Assembly (NCBI GenBank): GCA_903891235.1
Contig: CAITDW010000081.1
Location: 1 to 29,671, forward strand
Source of the DNA: an uncultured Candidatus Saccharibacteria bacterium
Lineage (GTDB): Bacteria > Patescibacteriota > Saccharimonadia > Saccharimonadales > UBA4665
Direction of reading: 5' to 3'
DNA length: 29,671 nucleotides
Shown: positions 7,442 through 14,473 of the stretch, one piece after another
Numbering within the stretch: the first letter of the stretch is position 1
Layout: every line of letters begins with the position of its first letter
Made by a program: the position numbers and the translations under genes
Notes under the pieces: model-generated
Told to the model about the DNA's origin: nothing
Databases searched by the model: none
Seen by the model: the letters and a program-made list of their open reading frames with translations, nothing else

Positions 7442-8476
7442 ATGAAGATGAATAATAAATCGACTACTAATACATGGGTTGTGGTGCCGAACTGGAATGG
7501 TCAAGAAAATATAGGTTCATGCATAGATTCTTTATTGGGTCAAACATTGGCAATCAATATTCTAGTGATAGATAATGGTTCATTAGATAATTCAAGGATC
7601 ATACTAGAAAGCTATGGTAATAAAATTAAGACTATCTACCTAAAAAAGAATTTTGGCTTTTCTGGTGGAGTAAATAAGGGCATAAATTATGCTTTAGATA
7701 ACAACGCTAAATTTATTGCTCTATTGAATAATGATGCGGTTGCAGAAAATAATTGGATTAATAGCTTAGTGTCTGGAATTAAGGATGATTCGGAGATTGG
7801 CATAATAACCTCTAAAATCCTTTCCTCTAATGGGGATATGATTGATAGTACTGGTGAGTTTTTGAGTAATTGGTGCCTGCCTTTTCCAAGAGGTAGACAC
7901 GAAAAAAATATAGATAAATATGATAAATTAAAGGTTGTTTTTGGAGCCTCGGGTGGAGCTACTTTGTATAGATCTTCATTATTCGATTCAGTCAGTTTAT
8001 TTGATGAAGATTTTTTTGCATATTATGAAGATGTAGATATTAGTTTTAGAACTCAGTTGAATGGTTGGAAAATAGCATATGAACCTAGTGCAATTGTTTA
8101 TCATAAGACAGGTGCTACAAGCTCTAAGATTCCTGGATTTACCACATATCAGACTATTAAAAACTTACCTTGGTTGTTTTGGAAGAATGTTCCCAAAAAA
8201 TATATTTTTACTATCGGGATAAGATTTTATACAGCTTATCTTTCATTCATTTTAAGTGCACTCCTTAGAGGACAAATAGTTTCAGTATTAAAAGGGTGTT
8301 TTGTTTCATTGGTATTATTGCCAAAAAAACTAGCCGAAAGACATCGAATACAATCAGGGGCTAAGGTTTCTCCAGAATATATTTGGAGCATCATGACTCA
8401 CGATTTACCACCTGATGCATTTAATTTAAAGAGATTAAGGATTTTTTATCGTAAACTAATGTTTAGGAATAAATAA
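7442..8476 (+). CDS. Family 2 glycosyltransferase (rhamnosyltransferase-like)
   Basis: A 344-residue GT2 enzyme. TWVVVPNWNG (11-20) opens the fold; DNGS (44-47) and the NND motif (96-98) mark donor and metal binding; YYEDVDISFR (194-203) supplies the likely catalytic acid. The C-terminal 100 residues contain a hydrophobic stretch (YTAYLSFILSALL) that probably anchors it to the membrane. It is a paralogue-like relative of the enzyme at 2324-3304 but on a separate transcript, divergent from the exporter. ATG 7442 and ATG 7448 are both possible starts; the -10 position slightly favours 7448. The next gene follows after 1 bp. The sugar transferred is unknown. Confidence 0.88.
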   Translation: MKMNNKSTTNTWVVVPNWNGQENIGSCIDSLLGQTLAINILVIDNGSLDNSRIILESYGNKIKTIYLKKNFGFSGGVNKGINYALDNNAKFIALLNNDAVAENNWINSLVSGIKDDSEIGIITSKILSSNGDMIDSTGEFLSNWCLPFPRGRHEKNIDKYDKLKVVFGASGGATLYRSSLFDSVSLFDEDFFAYYEDVDISFRTQLNGWKIAYEPSAIVYHKTGATSSKIPGFTTYQTIKNLPWLFWKNVPKKYIFTIGIRFYTAYLSFILSALLRGQIVSVLKGCFVSLVLLPKKLAERHRIQSGAKVSPEYIWSIMTHDLPPDAFNLKRLRIFYRKLMFRNK

Positions 8477-8477
8477 C

Positions 8478-9575
8478 ATGTCTAAAATATTAATAGATGC
8501 TAGAGAGCTAAGAACTACTACCGGTAGATACGTAGAGCGCTTACTTCATTATCTTCAGCAAGTGGATAAAAAGAATGAATACGTTATTCTTTTAAAACCT
8601 AAGGATATTGATGGTTGGATTCCAACTAATGAAAGATTTAAAGCAGTAACTTGTCCATATAAAGAGTTCACATTTAGAGAGCAAATAAGTTTGCTTAGAC
8701 AAATTAATGAAATTAAACCTGATCTTGTACATTTTGGAATGGTTCAGCAGCCCATTCTTTATAGGGGCAAGGTTGTAACCACAATGCATGACTTAACAAC
8801 GTTACGTTTTAGAAATCCTGCAAAAAATTGGATAGTTTTCAGCATTAAAAGATTTATATATATTTGGGTCAACAGGATAGTGGCTCATAAATCCCTAAGA
8901 ATCATAACTCCTAGTGAATATGTTAGAGAAGATGTTGCTAAATTCACAAGAATTAATATTCGCAAAATCATCACTACTTATGAGGCAGCAGAAAAAATTA
9001 CTAGTCCTACTGAACCAATCATTGATTTAGAAAATGAATCTTTTATTATGTATACAGGTCGGCCCTTGCCCCATAAGAACCTAGATCGATTAATTGAATC
9101 TTATTCGATTCTAAAAAAAGATAATAAATCCTTGAAGTTAGTTTTAGCTGGTAAGAAAAGTTTTTTATATAGGCAAATTGAAAAGAAGGTATTAGCTAGA
9201 GGCTTAGATGGGGTTATTTTTCCGGGTTATGTTAGTGAAGGTCAATTAAGATGGCTGTATGAAAATACCATTGCCTACATATTTCCTAGCCTTAGTGAGG
9301 GTTTTGGCTTACCTGGATTAGAGGCAATGGTTCATGGTGCGCCAGTTATTAGCAGTAGTTATACCTGTTTGCCTGAAATATATGGTAATGCGGCTGAGTA
9401 CTTTAATCCACTAGATGAAGAAGATATGGCAAAGGTCATTAATAAAGTAATAAAAAGTTCTGAACTAAGAAAAAAATTAATTAAAAAGGGCTTTGCTCAA
9501 GCTAAAAAATATTCTTGGCAGAAAATGGCAGAAGAAACTCTAGCTGTTTATGAAGACATTCTAGGTAGAGATTAG
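8478..9575 (+). CDS. Family 4 glycosyltransferase (mannosyltransferase-like)
   Basis: A 365-residue GT-B enzyme. The N-terminal domain starts ILIDARELRTTTGRY, as in GT4 mannosyltransferases of O-antigen clusters, and includes TMHDLTTLR (102-110). The C-terminal domain begins near 188 (SFIMYTGRPLPHKN). The EX7E pair is intact: Glu274 and Glu282 in SEGFGLPGLEA, followed by HGAPVISS. It lies 1 bp after the preceding glycosyltransferase, so both come from one message. It presumably adds the next residue to the same glycan. Confidence in the family is high; in the substrate, low. Confidence 0.9.
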   Translation: MSKILIDARELRTTTGRYVERLLHYLQQVDKKNEYVILLKPKDIDGWIPTNERFKAVTCPYKEFTFREQISLLRQINEIKPDLVHFGMVQQPILYRGKVVTTMHDLTTLRFRNPAKNWIVFSIKRFIYIWVNRIVAHKSLRIITPSEYVREDVAKFTRINIRKIITTYEAAEKITSPTEPIIDLENESFIMYTGRPLPHKNLDRLIESYSILKKDNKSLKLVLAGKKSFLYRQIEKKVLARGLDGVIFPGYVSEGQLRWLYENTIAYIFPSLSEGFGLPGLEAMVHGAPVISSSYTCLPEIYGNAAEYFNPLDEEDMAKVINKVIKSSELRKKLIKKGFAQAKKYSWQKMAEETLAVYEDILGRD

Positions 9576-9596
9576 TTTCTGAATAGTGTTTATATT

Positions 9597-9605
9597 TGAT
9601 ATAGT
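9597..9605 (+). promoter_or_regulatory. Possible extended -10 promoter before the PIG-L fusion gene
   Basis: TG-a-TATAGT in the 47-bp gap before the 861-residue gene matches an extended -10 with one mismatch and resembles the element at 237-245. The start ATG is at 9623, leaving a leader of about 10-12 nt without a Shine-Dalgarno sequence. No good -35 is seen. Confidence 0.3.
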
Positions 9606-9622
9606 ATTTGTAAATAATTATC

Positions 9623-12208
9623 ATGAAATATATTGAAAAAAAAATCTTAGTTTTGTTTGATAAAACAAGATTTAAAATAGCTTATTTAATCTTTTCTTTA
9701 TTGGCTCTGTTTTTAACTGTTTTTTATTGGGCTTTTTTAGGTGCGAAATTTAATCTCAATATTAGTGATCAGTTAGTTGGACCAAATTTATTTGAGAATG
9801 CACAAGTATTCAAAGATGCCCTTATACCTGGTGTTCATAGTTTCTTCATTAAATGGCCTGTGTTTTATATTGTGAAGTATTTTCATTACTCATCAAATGC
9901 TTTTATTTATTCCTCTGTGGCATTATGTTTACTAACCGTTGGGCTTTTAGTTTTAATTCTTTATAGAATAGAAAAACGCCCAATATTTTTTGGTAGTCTT
10001 TGTTTGGTTCTTGCTTCGGTTTTATTATTAGTACCAATTGAGCCCTTACCAGGATCGTTTCTCCCAGTTAATATGGCAATGATTGCTACTAGAAATATTG
10101 AGTATGTAATTTTTATATTTAGTTTAGTGTTAATTATTAGCAATAAGGGGATTAGAAAATGGCAATATTGGTTATCTGTAATATTGTTGTCTTCTCTAGT
10201 TGCATCAGATAAGCTATTCTTTTCGATTAGTATAGGTGGGTCAGTTCTGGGTCTTATAGTTTACTCATTTTTGAAAAAATGGCGATTCGTTAAGATTTTT
10301 GCGCACTGGTTTGGGGCTTCAATACTTGCTGGAATTATAGGCAATTTATTACTGGTTGTAATTAATCGATTGCAAATAACCAGTATAGTTAGTTCGACTT
10401 CTACATCATATTATGCCGCTAGCGGAGGCGCTAAGAATATCGGTTTGGGGCTAATCTACGGAGTTATGTCTATTTTTACAAATCTTGGGGCTAATCCTGC
10501 AACAGATGCATTTACAGTAAAATCAGTAGGTCGTATTTTCTTCAATAACTTATTTAGCTATATTTTTATTGGTTACGTGGTTAATATTTCCGTTCTAGTG
10601 TTTGGCTTATTAGTAATCTATAAAATTGTATTGTTAAGTTTACAACCAAAGCAATCGGCAAAAAATAATGATTTTAAGATAGATAATTATTATTTATTGT
10701 CATTAATGCTAATATTTTCCTCATTGATAATGTTTGGTTTATTTGTTGTTACTAATCATTATTATCCTGCCGATGCCAGATATCTAACTATTGTTTTGTT
10801 TGCAGTTTTTATATCAATTGCAACCTATCTCAGAGGCAAAAAATTGAAGCCTAATTTAATTTTTGCAGTAATGTTGTTATCAATTATAGGTATTATTTCT
10901 GGTTTAAGTTTCGCTAATAATAACTATCGGGTGAACGTATCGGCATTCAATAATGTAAATAAACAAAATTTATTAATATTGGGTGCTGTTAAAAACCATC
11001 CCGTATCAAATATAATCGGTAATTATTGGAGGGTTTTTCCACTTCAAGCCAAGTCTGGTCATAAACAGTCAGTTATACCACTTGGTGGCTGTTCCAACTT
11101 CAACCCAAGTCCTACAAGTACAGCATGGCAAGATAACTATGCTCATAAGAGTTTTGCATATATATTAACTCTTAATGGTAGTTTGACTAATTATCCTAGT
11201 TGCTCCATCAGCCAGGTATATTCATTTTTTGGTAAACCAAATTCTAGCTTATTAATTTCTGGGACAATTTCTAATCCGAATGAATTATTACTATTCTACG
11301 ACAAAGGCACCACTAAGCCAGTTCAAAAAAATACTTCGGTTAATAATGGCTCGATTTTACCAATAAGCATAAATCAAATAAGTGGTGCTTTTTGTTCTGG
11401 ACCAACAGTTATGGCTATAATGGCCCATGAGGACGATGATTTATTGTTTATGAATCCAGATATTCAAAAAGATATCGCTGCTGGTCGTTGTATCGTTAGC
11501 GTCTATTTAACGGCTGGCGATGCTGGCAATAGTCAGTTCTATTGGCTAGGTCGTCAATCTGGTTCAGAAGCAGCCTATGGCTATATGACAAGCACTTCAG
11601 GTGAGCCCTGGAATAAGATTAATGTTCAGCTTGATTCTGGCCAATACTTACAAATAGCTACTCAGAAAAATAATCCAAAAATTTCTTTAGTTTATATGCT
11701 CTTACCAGACGGCAACACAAACAATAGTGGCTTTAAATCTAGTAATTATGAAACTTTGACAAAACTTAAAAGGGGCGATATTCAGTTTATAAATTCTGTA
11801 GATAATCAATCTTCTTACTCAAAAGCCCAATTAATTAATGCTTTAGTTGAGTTAATGTCAGTCTATCGGCCGTCACTGATTAGAACTCAGTCTGGATATG
11901 TAGGTAGTGTTTTTATGGATCATCCAGATCATGTAGCTACCTCATATTATGCTACTCAGGCATTAGCCTTATATGAAAATAATCAATATCAGAATCTAAT
12001 TACTATACCTATCTATCATTATTTAGGTTATCCTGTGCACGAATTAGAAGCAAACATATCTTCAGGCCCTGATTTTGAGAAAAAAGTTGCAGCATTTTTA
12101 TTTTACTCTCGTAACGATCCATCAACATGTAATTCATATCAGGATTGTTTGCATGGAAATAATGCTTATAAGTATTATTTGTCTAGAAATTATGAAAAGC
12201 CTTATTAA
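9623..12208 (+). CDS. Multi-pass membrane protein fused to a PIG-L-type deacetylase
   Basis: An 861-residue fusion. Residues 1 to about 430 hold roughly ten hydrophobic segments (for example 18-40, 226-246 and 410-428), resembling the membrane part of GT-C-like or other glycolipid enzymes. Residues about 431-590 form a soluble linker domain with no motif I know. Residues about 594-800 match the PIG-L/LmbE zinc-dependent N-acetylglucosaminyl deacetylases: AHEDD (601-605; His602 and Asp605 as zinc ligands, Asp604 as base) and HPDH (767-770; His770 as ligand). PIG-L proteins remove acetyl from GlcNAc-containing lipids or thiols, so it likely deacetylates a glycolipid or the surface glycan of this locus. 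By the topology of a signal-like start, the catalytic domain may face outside; that is inferred. Its 3' end overlaps convergent khpB by 4 bp. Confidence 0.85.
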   Translation: MKYIEKKILVLFDKTRFKIAYLIFSLLALFLTVFYWAFLGAKFNLNISDQLVGPNLFENAQVFKDALIPGVHSFFIKWPVFYIVKYFHYSSNAFIYSSVALCLLTVGLLVLILYRIEKRPIFFGSLCLVLASVLLLVPIEPLPGSFLPVNMAMIATRNIEYVIFIFSLVLIISNKGIRKWQYWLSVILLSSLVASDKLFFSISIGGSVLGLIVYSFLKKWRFVKIFAHWFGASILAGIIGNLLLVVINRLQITSIVSSTSTSYYAASGGAKNIGLGLIYGVMSIFTNLGANPATDAFTVKSVGRIFFNNLFSYIFIGYVVNISVLVFGLLVIYKIVLLSLQPKQSAKNNDFKIDNYYLLSLMLIFSSLIMFGLFVVTNHYYPADARYLTIVLFAVFISIATYLRGKKLKPNLIFAVMLLSIIGIISGLSFANNNYRVNVSAFNNVNKQNLLILGAVKNHPVSNIIGNYWRVFPLQAKSGHKQSVIPLGGCSNFNPSPTSTAWQDNYAHKSFAYILTLNGSLTNYPSCSISQVYSFFGKPNSSLLISGTISNPNELLLFYDKGTTKPVQKNTSVNNGSILPISINQISGAFCSGPTVMAIMAHEDDDLLFMNPDIQKDIAAGRCIVSVYLTAGDAGNSQFYWLGRQSGSEAAYGYMTSTSGEPWNKINVQLDSGQYLQIATQKNNPKISLVYMLLPDGNTNNSGFKSSNYETLTKLKRGDIQFINSVDNQSSYSKAQLINALVELMSVYRPSLIRTQSGYVGSVFMDHPDHVATSYYATQALALYENNQYQNLITIPIYHYLGYPVHELEANISSGPDFEKKVAAFLFYSRNDPSTCNSYQDCLHGNNAYKYYLSRNYEKPY

Positions 12209-12675
12209 TCTTTTTTTAAGCTAAGAACGATGTGCCTATCTCTGCCCTCACCGGCTGATTCGCTTGCAAGATCATTATCTGAGGCAACCTGATGCACTAC
12301 TCTTCTATCGGCAGGATTCATAGGCTTTAAATTAAGTGGTTCTTTGGAATCTTTCACCTGCTTAACCCATTCTTCTGCTTGTTCTTTAATTCTTTCTGCG
12401 CGTTGTTTTTTATAATCGGCAATGTCTACATTAACTCTTGTTAGTTCATATTCATTGTTTCTAAGCGCATTACTAACCATGAACTGAAGAGCTCTTACGG
12501 TTTCTCCTCTTTGACCAATCAAGAAACCATTAAGGTGAGAAGAAGCTACATTTAGTTCAATGACTTCATTATCATCAGAAGACGCTTGAACTACTGTATT
12601 TAAACCAAAGAAAGTTAATAAATCCTCTAGGTATTTTTTTGCATAGTTAATTGATGCGTCTAAATTTTTATCCAT
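12205..12675 (-). CDS. khpB: KH-R3H RNA-binding protein KhpB (Jag/EloR)
   Basis: A 156-residue RNA-binding protein usually found with yidC and rnpA, where it acts in RNA regulation of cell elongation and division. The KH domain has the GxxG loop GQRG (54-57) in LIGQRGETVRALQ. The R3H domain has Arg124 and His128 in RRVVHQVASD and ends GEGRDRHIVLSL. The Jag-N domain found in many Firmicutes is absent, so this is the short form. It starts 2 bp after the yidC stop. Its 3' end overlaps the stop of the converging PIG-L gene by 4 bp, leaving no room for a separate terminator. Confidence 0.93.
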   Translation of the reverse strand: MDKNLDASINYAKKYLEDLLTFFGLNTVVQASSDDNEVIELNVASSHLNGFLIGQRGETVRALQFMVSNALRNNEYELTRVNVDIADYKKQRAERIKEQAEEWVKQVKDSKEPLNLKPMNPADRRVVHQVASDNDLASESAGEGRDRHIVLSLKKD

Positions 12676-12677
12676 AA

Positions 12678-13613
12678 TTATTTCTTCCTCCTTTTTTTAG
12701 CTTTAGTGGTTTTGATTTTTTTATTTTTAGATTGAGTTGTTTTCTTTGAAATGACTTCACCTTCTATAATGGTCTCTTTGTCAGGTTCATCGGCAATTGC
12801 TTCCATTTCTTCTTCGTCTTTTCCTAGGACTCTAGATTGTTGCCAAAAAGCAACGATACCACTAGTCAACCAATAAAGTGACAAAGCAGAAGCCACACTA
12901 ACAGTGAACAAGAAGATCATGACAGGAAGTAAGTATCTAGTGCTTTTCCCAACAGCTGCGTTAACTTCAGATGAGTCAGCAGCTTTACCGGTACCAGCAT
13001 CTTTAAGTATATGTCTTAGTTTGCGAGCATTTTTATCTGTCGGCATAAGTTGTTTGCTCTGATAAAACTGTACTACGGCACTGGCTATAACAATTACCAT
13101 GGCGGGCCAATATATTCCATGGCCACCACCAAGAGCGCTCTTAGATAAATTAACTACCTTTAAGAATGTATTATCAAAAAGATTAATATCATGTGATAAC
13201 TTAACCATCCATGGTAAATGCTGAAGAGGCACGTAGGCAAAAGAAATTAATTGATGTGGGTCACTAATAACTCTTCTTATTCCGCTATATAAGGCTAAGA
13301 ATATTGGTAGTTGAATTAATAAGATGCCGATTGAACCAAGGGGATTAATGCCTTTTTCTTTATATAATTCCATTAACATCTGAGATTCTTTTTGGCGATC
13401 ACCTTGTGCTGCTTTTTTGATTTTCTTAATTTCTGGTTGAACCGTTCTCATTACTTTTGCTTGATGAAGTTGTTTCTTTACAAGTGGACCAAGTAGGAGC
13501 CGGATGATTATTGTAAAAATAATTATACTTAGACCAAAATTATGCCCAGGTATAATGGCATAAATGAAGACTAGTAGATTAAAGATAGGTTGAACAATCA
13601 AAGTTGTAAACAT
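12678..13613 (-). CDS. yidC: Membrane protein insertase YidC (Oxa1 family)
   Basis: The 311-residue insertase places membrane proteins into the cytoplasmic membrane. The core starts at once (short form without a large periplasmic domain): the first span near 10-22, then TIIIRLLLGPL (35-44) with Arg39, the conserved positive charge in the hydrophilic groove. A basic cytoplasmic hairpin follows (KVMRTVQPEIKKI), then INPLGSIGILLIQLPIFLALYSGIRRV, and a last span LSLYWLTSGIVAFWQQ. The C-terminal tail is Lys-rich, as is common in YidC forms that contact ribosomes. AAAAGGAA upstream of the ATG is a good Shine-Dalgarno. An insert of about 25 residues containing AGTGKAADSSEVNAA near 210-230 is unusual but lies in a loop. 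Confidence 0.95.
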   Translation of the reverse strand: MFTTLIVQPIFNLLVFIYAIIPGHNFGLSIIIFTIIIRLLLGPLVKKQLHQAKVMRTVQPEIKKIKKAAQGDRQKESQMLMELYKEKGINPLGSIGILLIQLPIFLALYSGIRRVISDPHQLISFAYVPLQHLPWMVKLSHDINLFDNTFLKVVNLSKSALGGGHGIYWPAMVIVIASAVVQFYQSKQLMPTDKNARKLRHILKDAGTGKAADSSEVNAAVGKSTRYLLPVMIFLFTVSVASALSLYWLTSGIVAFWQQSRVLGKDEEEMEAIADEPDKETIIEGEVISKKTTQSKNKKIKTTKAKKRRKK

Positions 13614-13632
13614 CAGCGATTCCTTTTTATAT

Positions 13633-13641
13633 ATTTTAACA
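13633..13641 (-). promoter_or_regulatory. Possible extended -10 promoter for yidC-khpB
   Basis: On the minus strand TG-t-TAAAAT (TAAAAT at 13638-13633) lies in the 47-bp rnpA-yidC gap, about 20 nt before the yidC ATG at 13613 and just ahead of its AAAAGGAA ribosome site. No convincing -35. yidC may also be read from the rpmH promoter. Confidence 0.3.
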
Positions 13642-13660
13642 TAATTTGTTGATTATTAGA

Positions 13661-14008
13661 TTAGCTAATTATGTCGGCTTTTTTTAGTAGATCAACAGTT
13701 ATTGATTCAAGCTCGAGATAATCAATGTCTTGCAAGCTTGGGCTAAAGACTGTTAAGGCCATATCATATGGTTTGTCGATTTTATCTTGGTGGAGTCTAA
13801 TAATCTCGTAAAGTCTTCTTCTAATTCTATTTCTAACAATTGCAGATTTATGAACTTTTTTTGAAACAATTATTGCAAGTCGCCAAGTTTCCCGGTTGTT
13901 ATTAATAATAAAACGAAGTGCAAGTTGTTCAGCCCTCACTGTTTTACCACGCGAATAAAGATAGCGGAGGCTACCGTGTCCGTGAAAACGGTTAGCTCTT
14001 GCTATCAT
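13661..14008 (-). CDS. rnpA: Ribonuclease P protein component
   Basis: A 115-residue basic protein that assists the RNase P RNA in tRNA 5' processing. The family signature is intact: RLAIIVSKKVHKSAIVRNRIRRRLYEIIR (residues about 43-71), with the RNR core that contacts RNA. Length is normal. The start ATG at 14008 has AGAAGAAAGGA upstream on its strand. It lies 33 bp after rpmH, the nearly universal order, and is probably read from the rpmH promoter. Confidence 0.96.
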   Translation of the reverse strand: MIARANRFHGHGSLRYLYSRGKTVRAEQLALRFIINNNRETWRLAIIVSKKVHKSAIVRNRIRRRLYEIIRLHQDKIDKPYDMALTVFSPSLQDIDYLELESITVDLLKKADIIS

Positions 14009-14041
14009 AAAACAATAAGTCCTTTCTTCTGTTTTTTAATC

Positions 14042-14179
14042 TTAGTGAGAAAGTTGTTTGCGGCCTTTAATTCGTCGTCTTTTTAAAACCGCTTTTCCAC
14101 TTTTGGTGGCCATTCTCTTAAAAAAACCGTGTTCTTTGGCTCTAGATCGTTTTTTTGGTTGGTAAGTTCTTTTTGGCAT
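14042..14179 (-). CDS. rpmH: 50S ribosomal protein L34
   Basis: A 45-residue protein: starts MPKRTYQPKKRSRAKEHGF, continues with FKRMATKSGKAVLKRRRIKGR and ends KQLSH. These match L34 throughout (the usual length is 44-46). It is a small, very basic component of the large ribosomal subunit. It is first in the leftward rpmH-rnpA-yidC-khpB run and marks the left edge of the origin. Confidence 0.97.
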   Translation of the reverse strand: MPKRTYQPKKRSRAKEHGFFKRMATKSGKAVLKRRRIKGRKQLSH

Positions 14180-14186
14180 ATCCTAT

Positions 14187-14216
14187 ACTCTACCTAAGTG
14201 ATATTAATATGGTCAA
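14187..14216 (-). promoter_or_regulatory. Probable rpmH promoter
   Basis: On the minus strand TTGACC (14216-14211) matches the -35 consensus at 5 of 6 positions, with an 18-bp spacer to TAGAGT (14192-14187), 4 of 6 to TATAAT. Transcription would start near 14180, almost at the rpmH ATG (14179), so the message may be leaderless. Confidence 0.4.
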
Positions 14217-14330
14217 GTTTAATCTTTGATCCCTAAGTATATAAAACTTGTTGCAGGTAGCTTTCTTTTAAGTTAATTTAACAATATTTTACCTACTAAT
14301 TCTAGCACTTTTTCCACTTATAAACAAATA

Positions 14331-14339
14331 TTATCCACA
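14331..14339 (+). promoter_or_regulatory. DnaA box (perfect)
   Basis: TTATCCACA, an exact match to the bacterial DnaA-binding consensus, in the rpmH-dnaA gap. Confidence 0.85.
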
Positions 14340-14417
14340 GATCTCTAGAGAGAGATTATTTATGTGTACAACTTTACCCTGTTGGAGTTTTTTTATATTA
14401 TTTAATTCTTTTATTAC

Positions 14418-14446
14418 TTGGAAGCCTGTGGAAAATTATGTATAGT
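14418..14446 (+). promoter_or_regulatory. dnaA promoter with an internal DnaA box
   Basis: TTGGAA (14418-14423, -35, 4 of 6), a 17-bp spacer and TATAGT (14441-14446, -10, 5 of 6) predict a start near 14453. The minus-strand DnaA box TTTTCCACA (14435-14427) sits entirely in the spacer, so bound DnaA would block RNA polymerase. That is the classic arrangement for dnaA autorepression. Confidence 0.55.
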
Positions 14447-14473
14447 AGAGATACAAAAGTTATGGGTAATATT

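Larger units (their letters stand above)
14180..14473. other. oriC: Left part of the chromosomal replication origin (rpmH-dnaA gap)
   Basis: The non-coding gap between divergent rpmH and dnaA holds a perfect DnaA box TTATCCACA at 14331-14339 (plus strand), TTTTCCACA at 14435-14427 (minus strand), a near-match TTTTCCACT at 14310-14318 (plus), and a weaker TTGTACACA at 14371-14363 (minus). A 10-bp palindrome TCTCTAGAGA (14342-14351) lies 2 bp after the perfect box. The region is AT-rich. The change in gene direction here is the usual sign of oriC next to dnaA. No RNA gene was seen in it. Confidence 0.8.

Noticed and set aside
14438..14473. Upstream dnaA start at ATG 14438
   Set aside because: It lies just before the -10 element TATAGT and adds 12 residues (MYSRDTKVMGNI) not typical of DnaA domain I.
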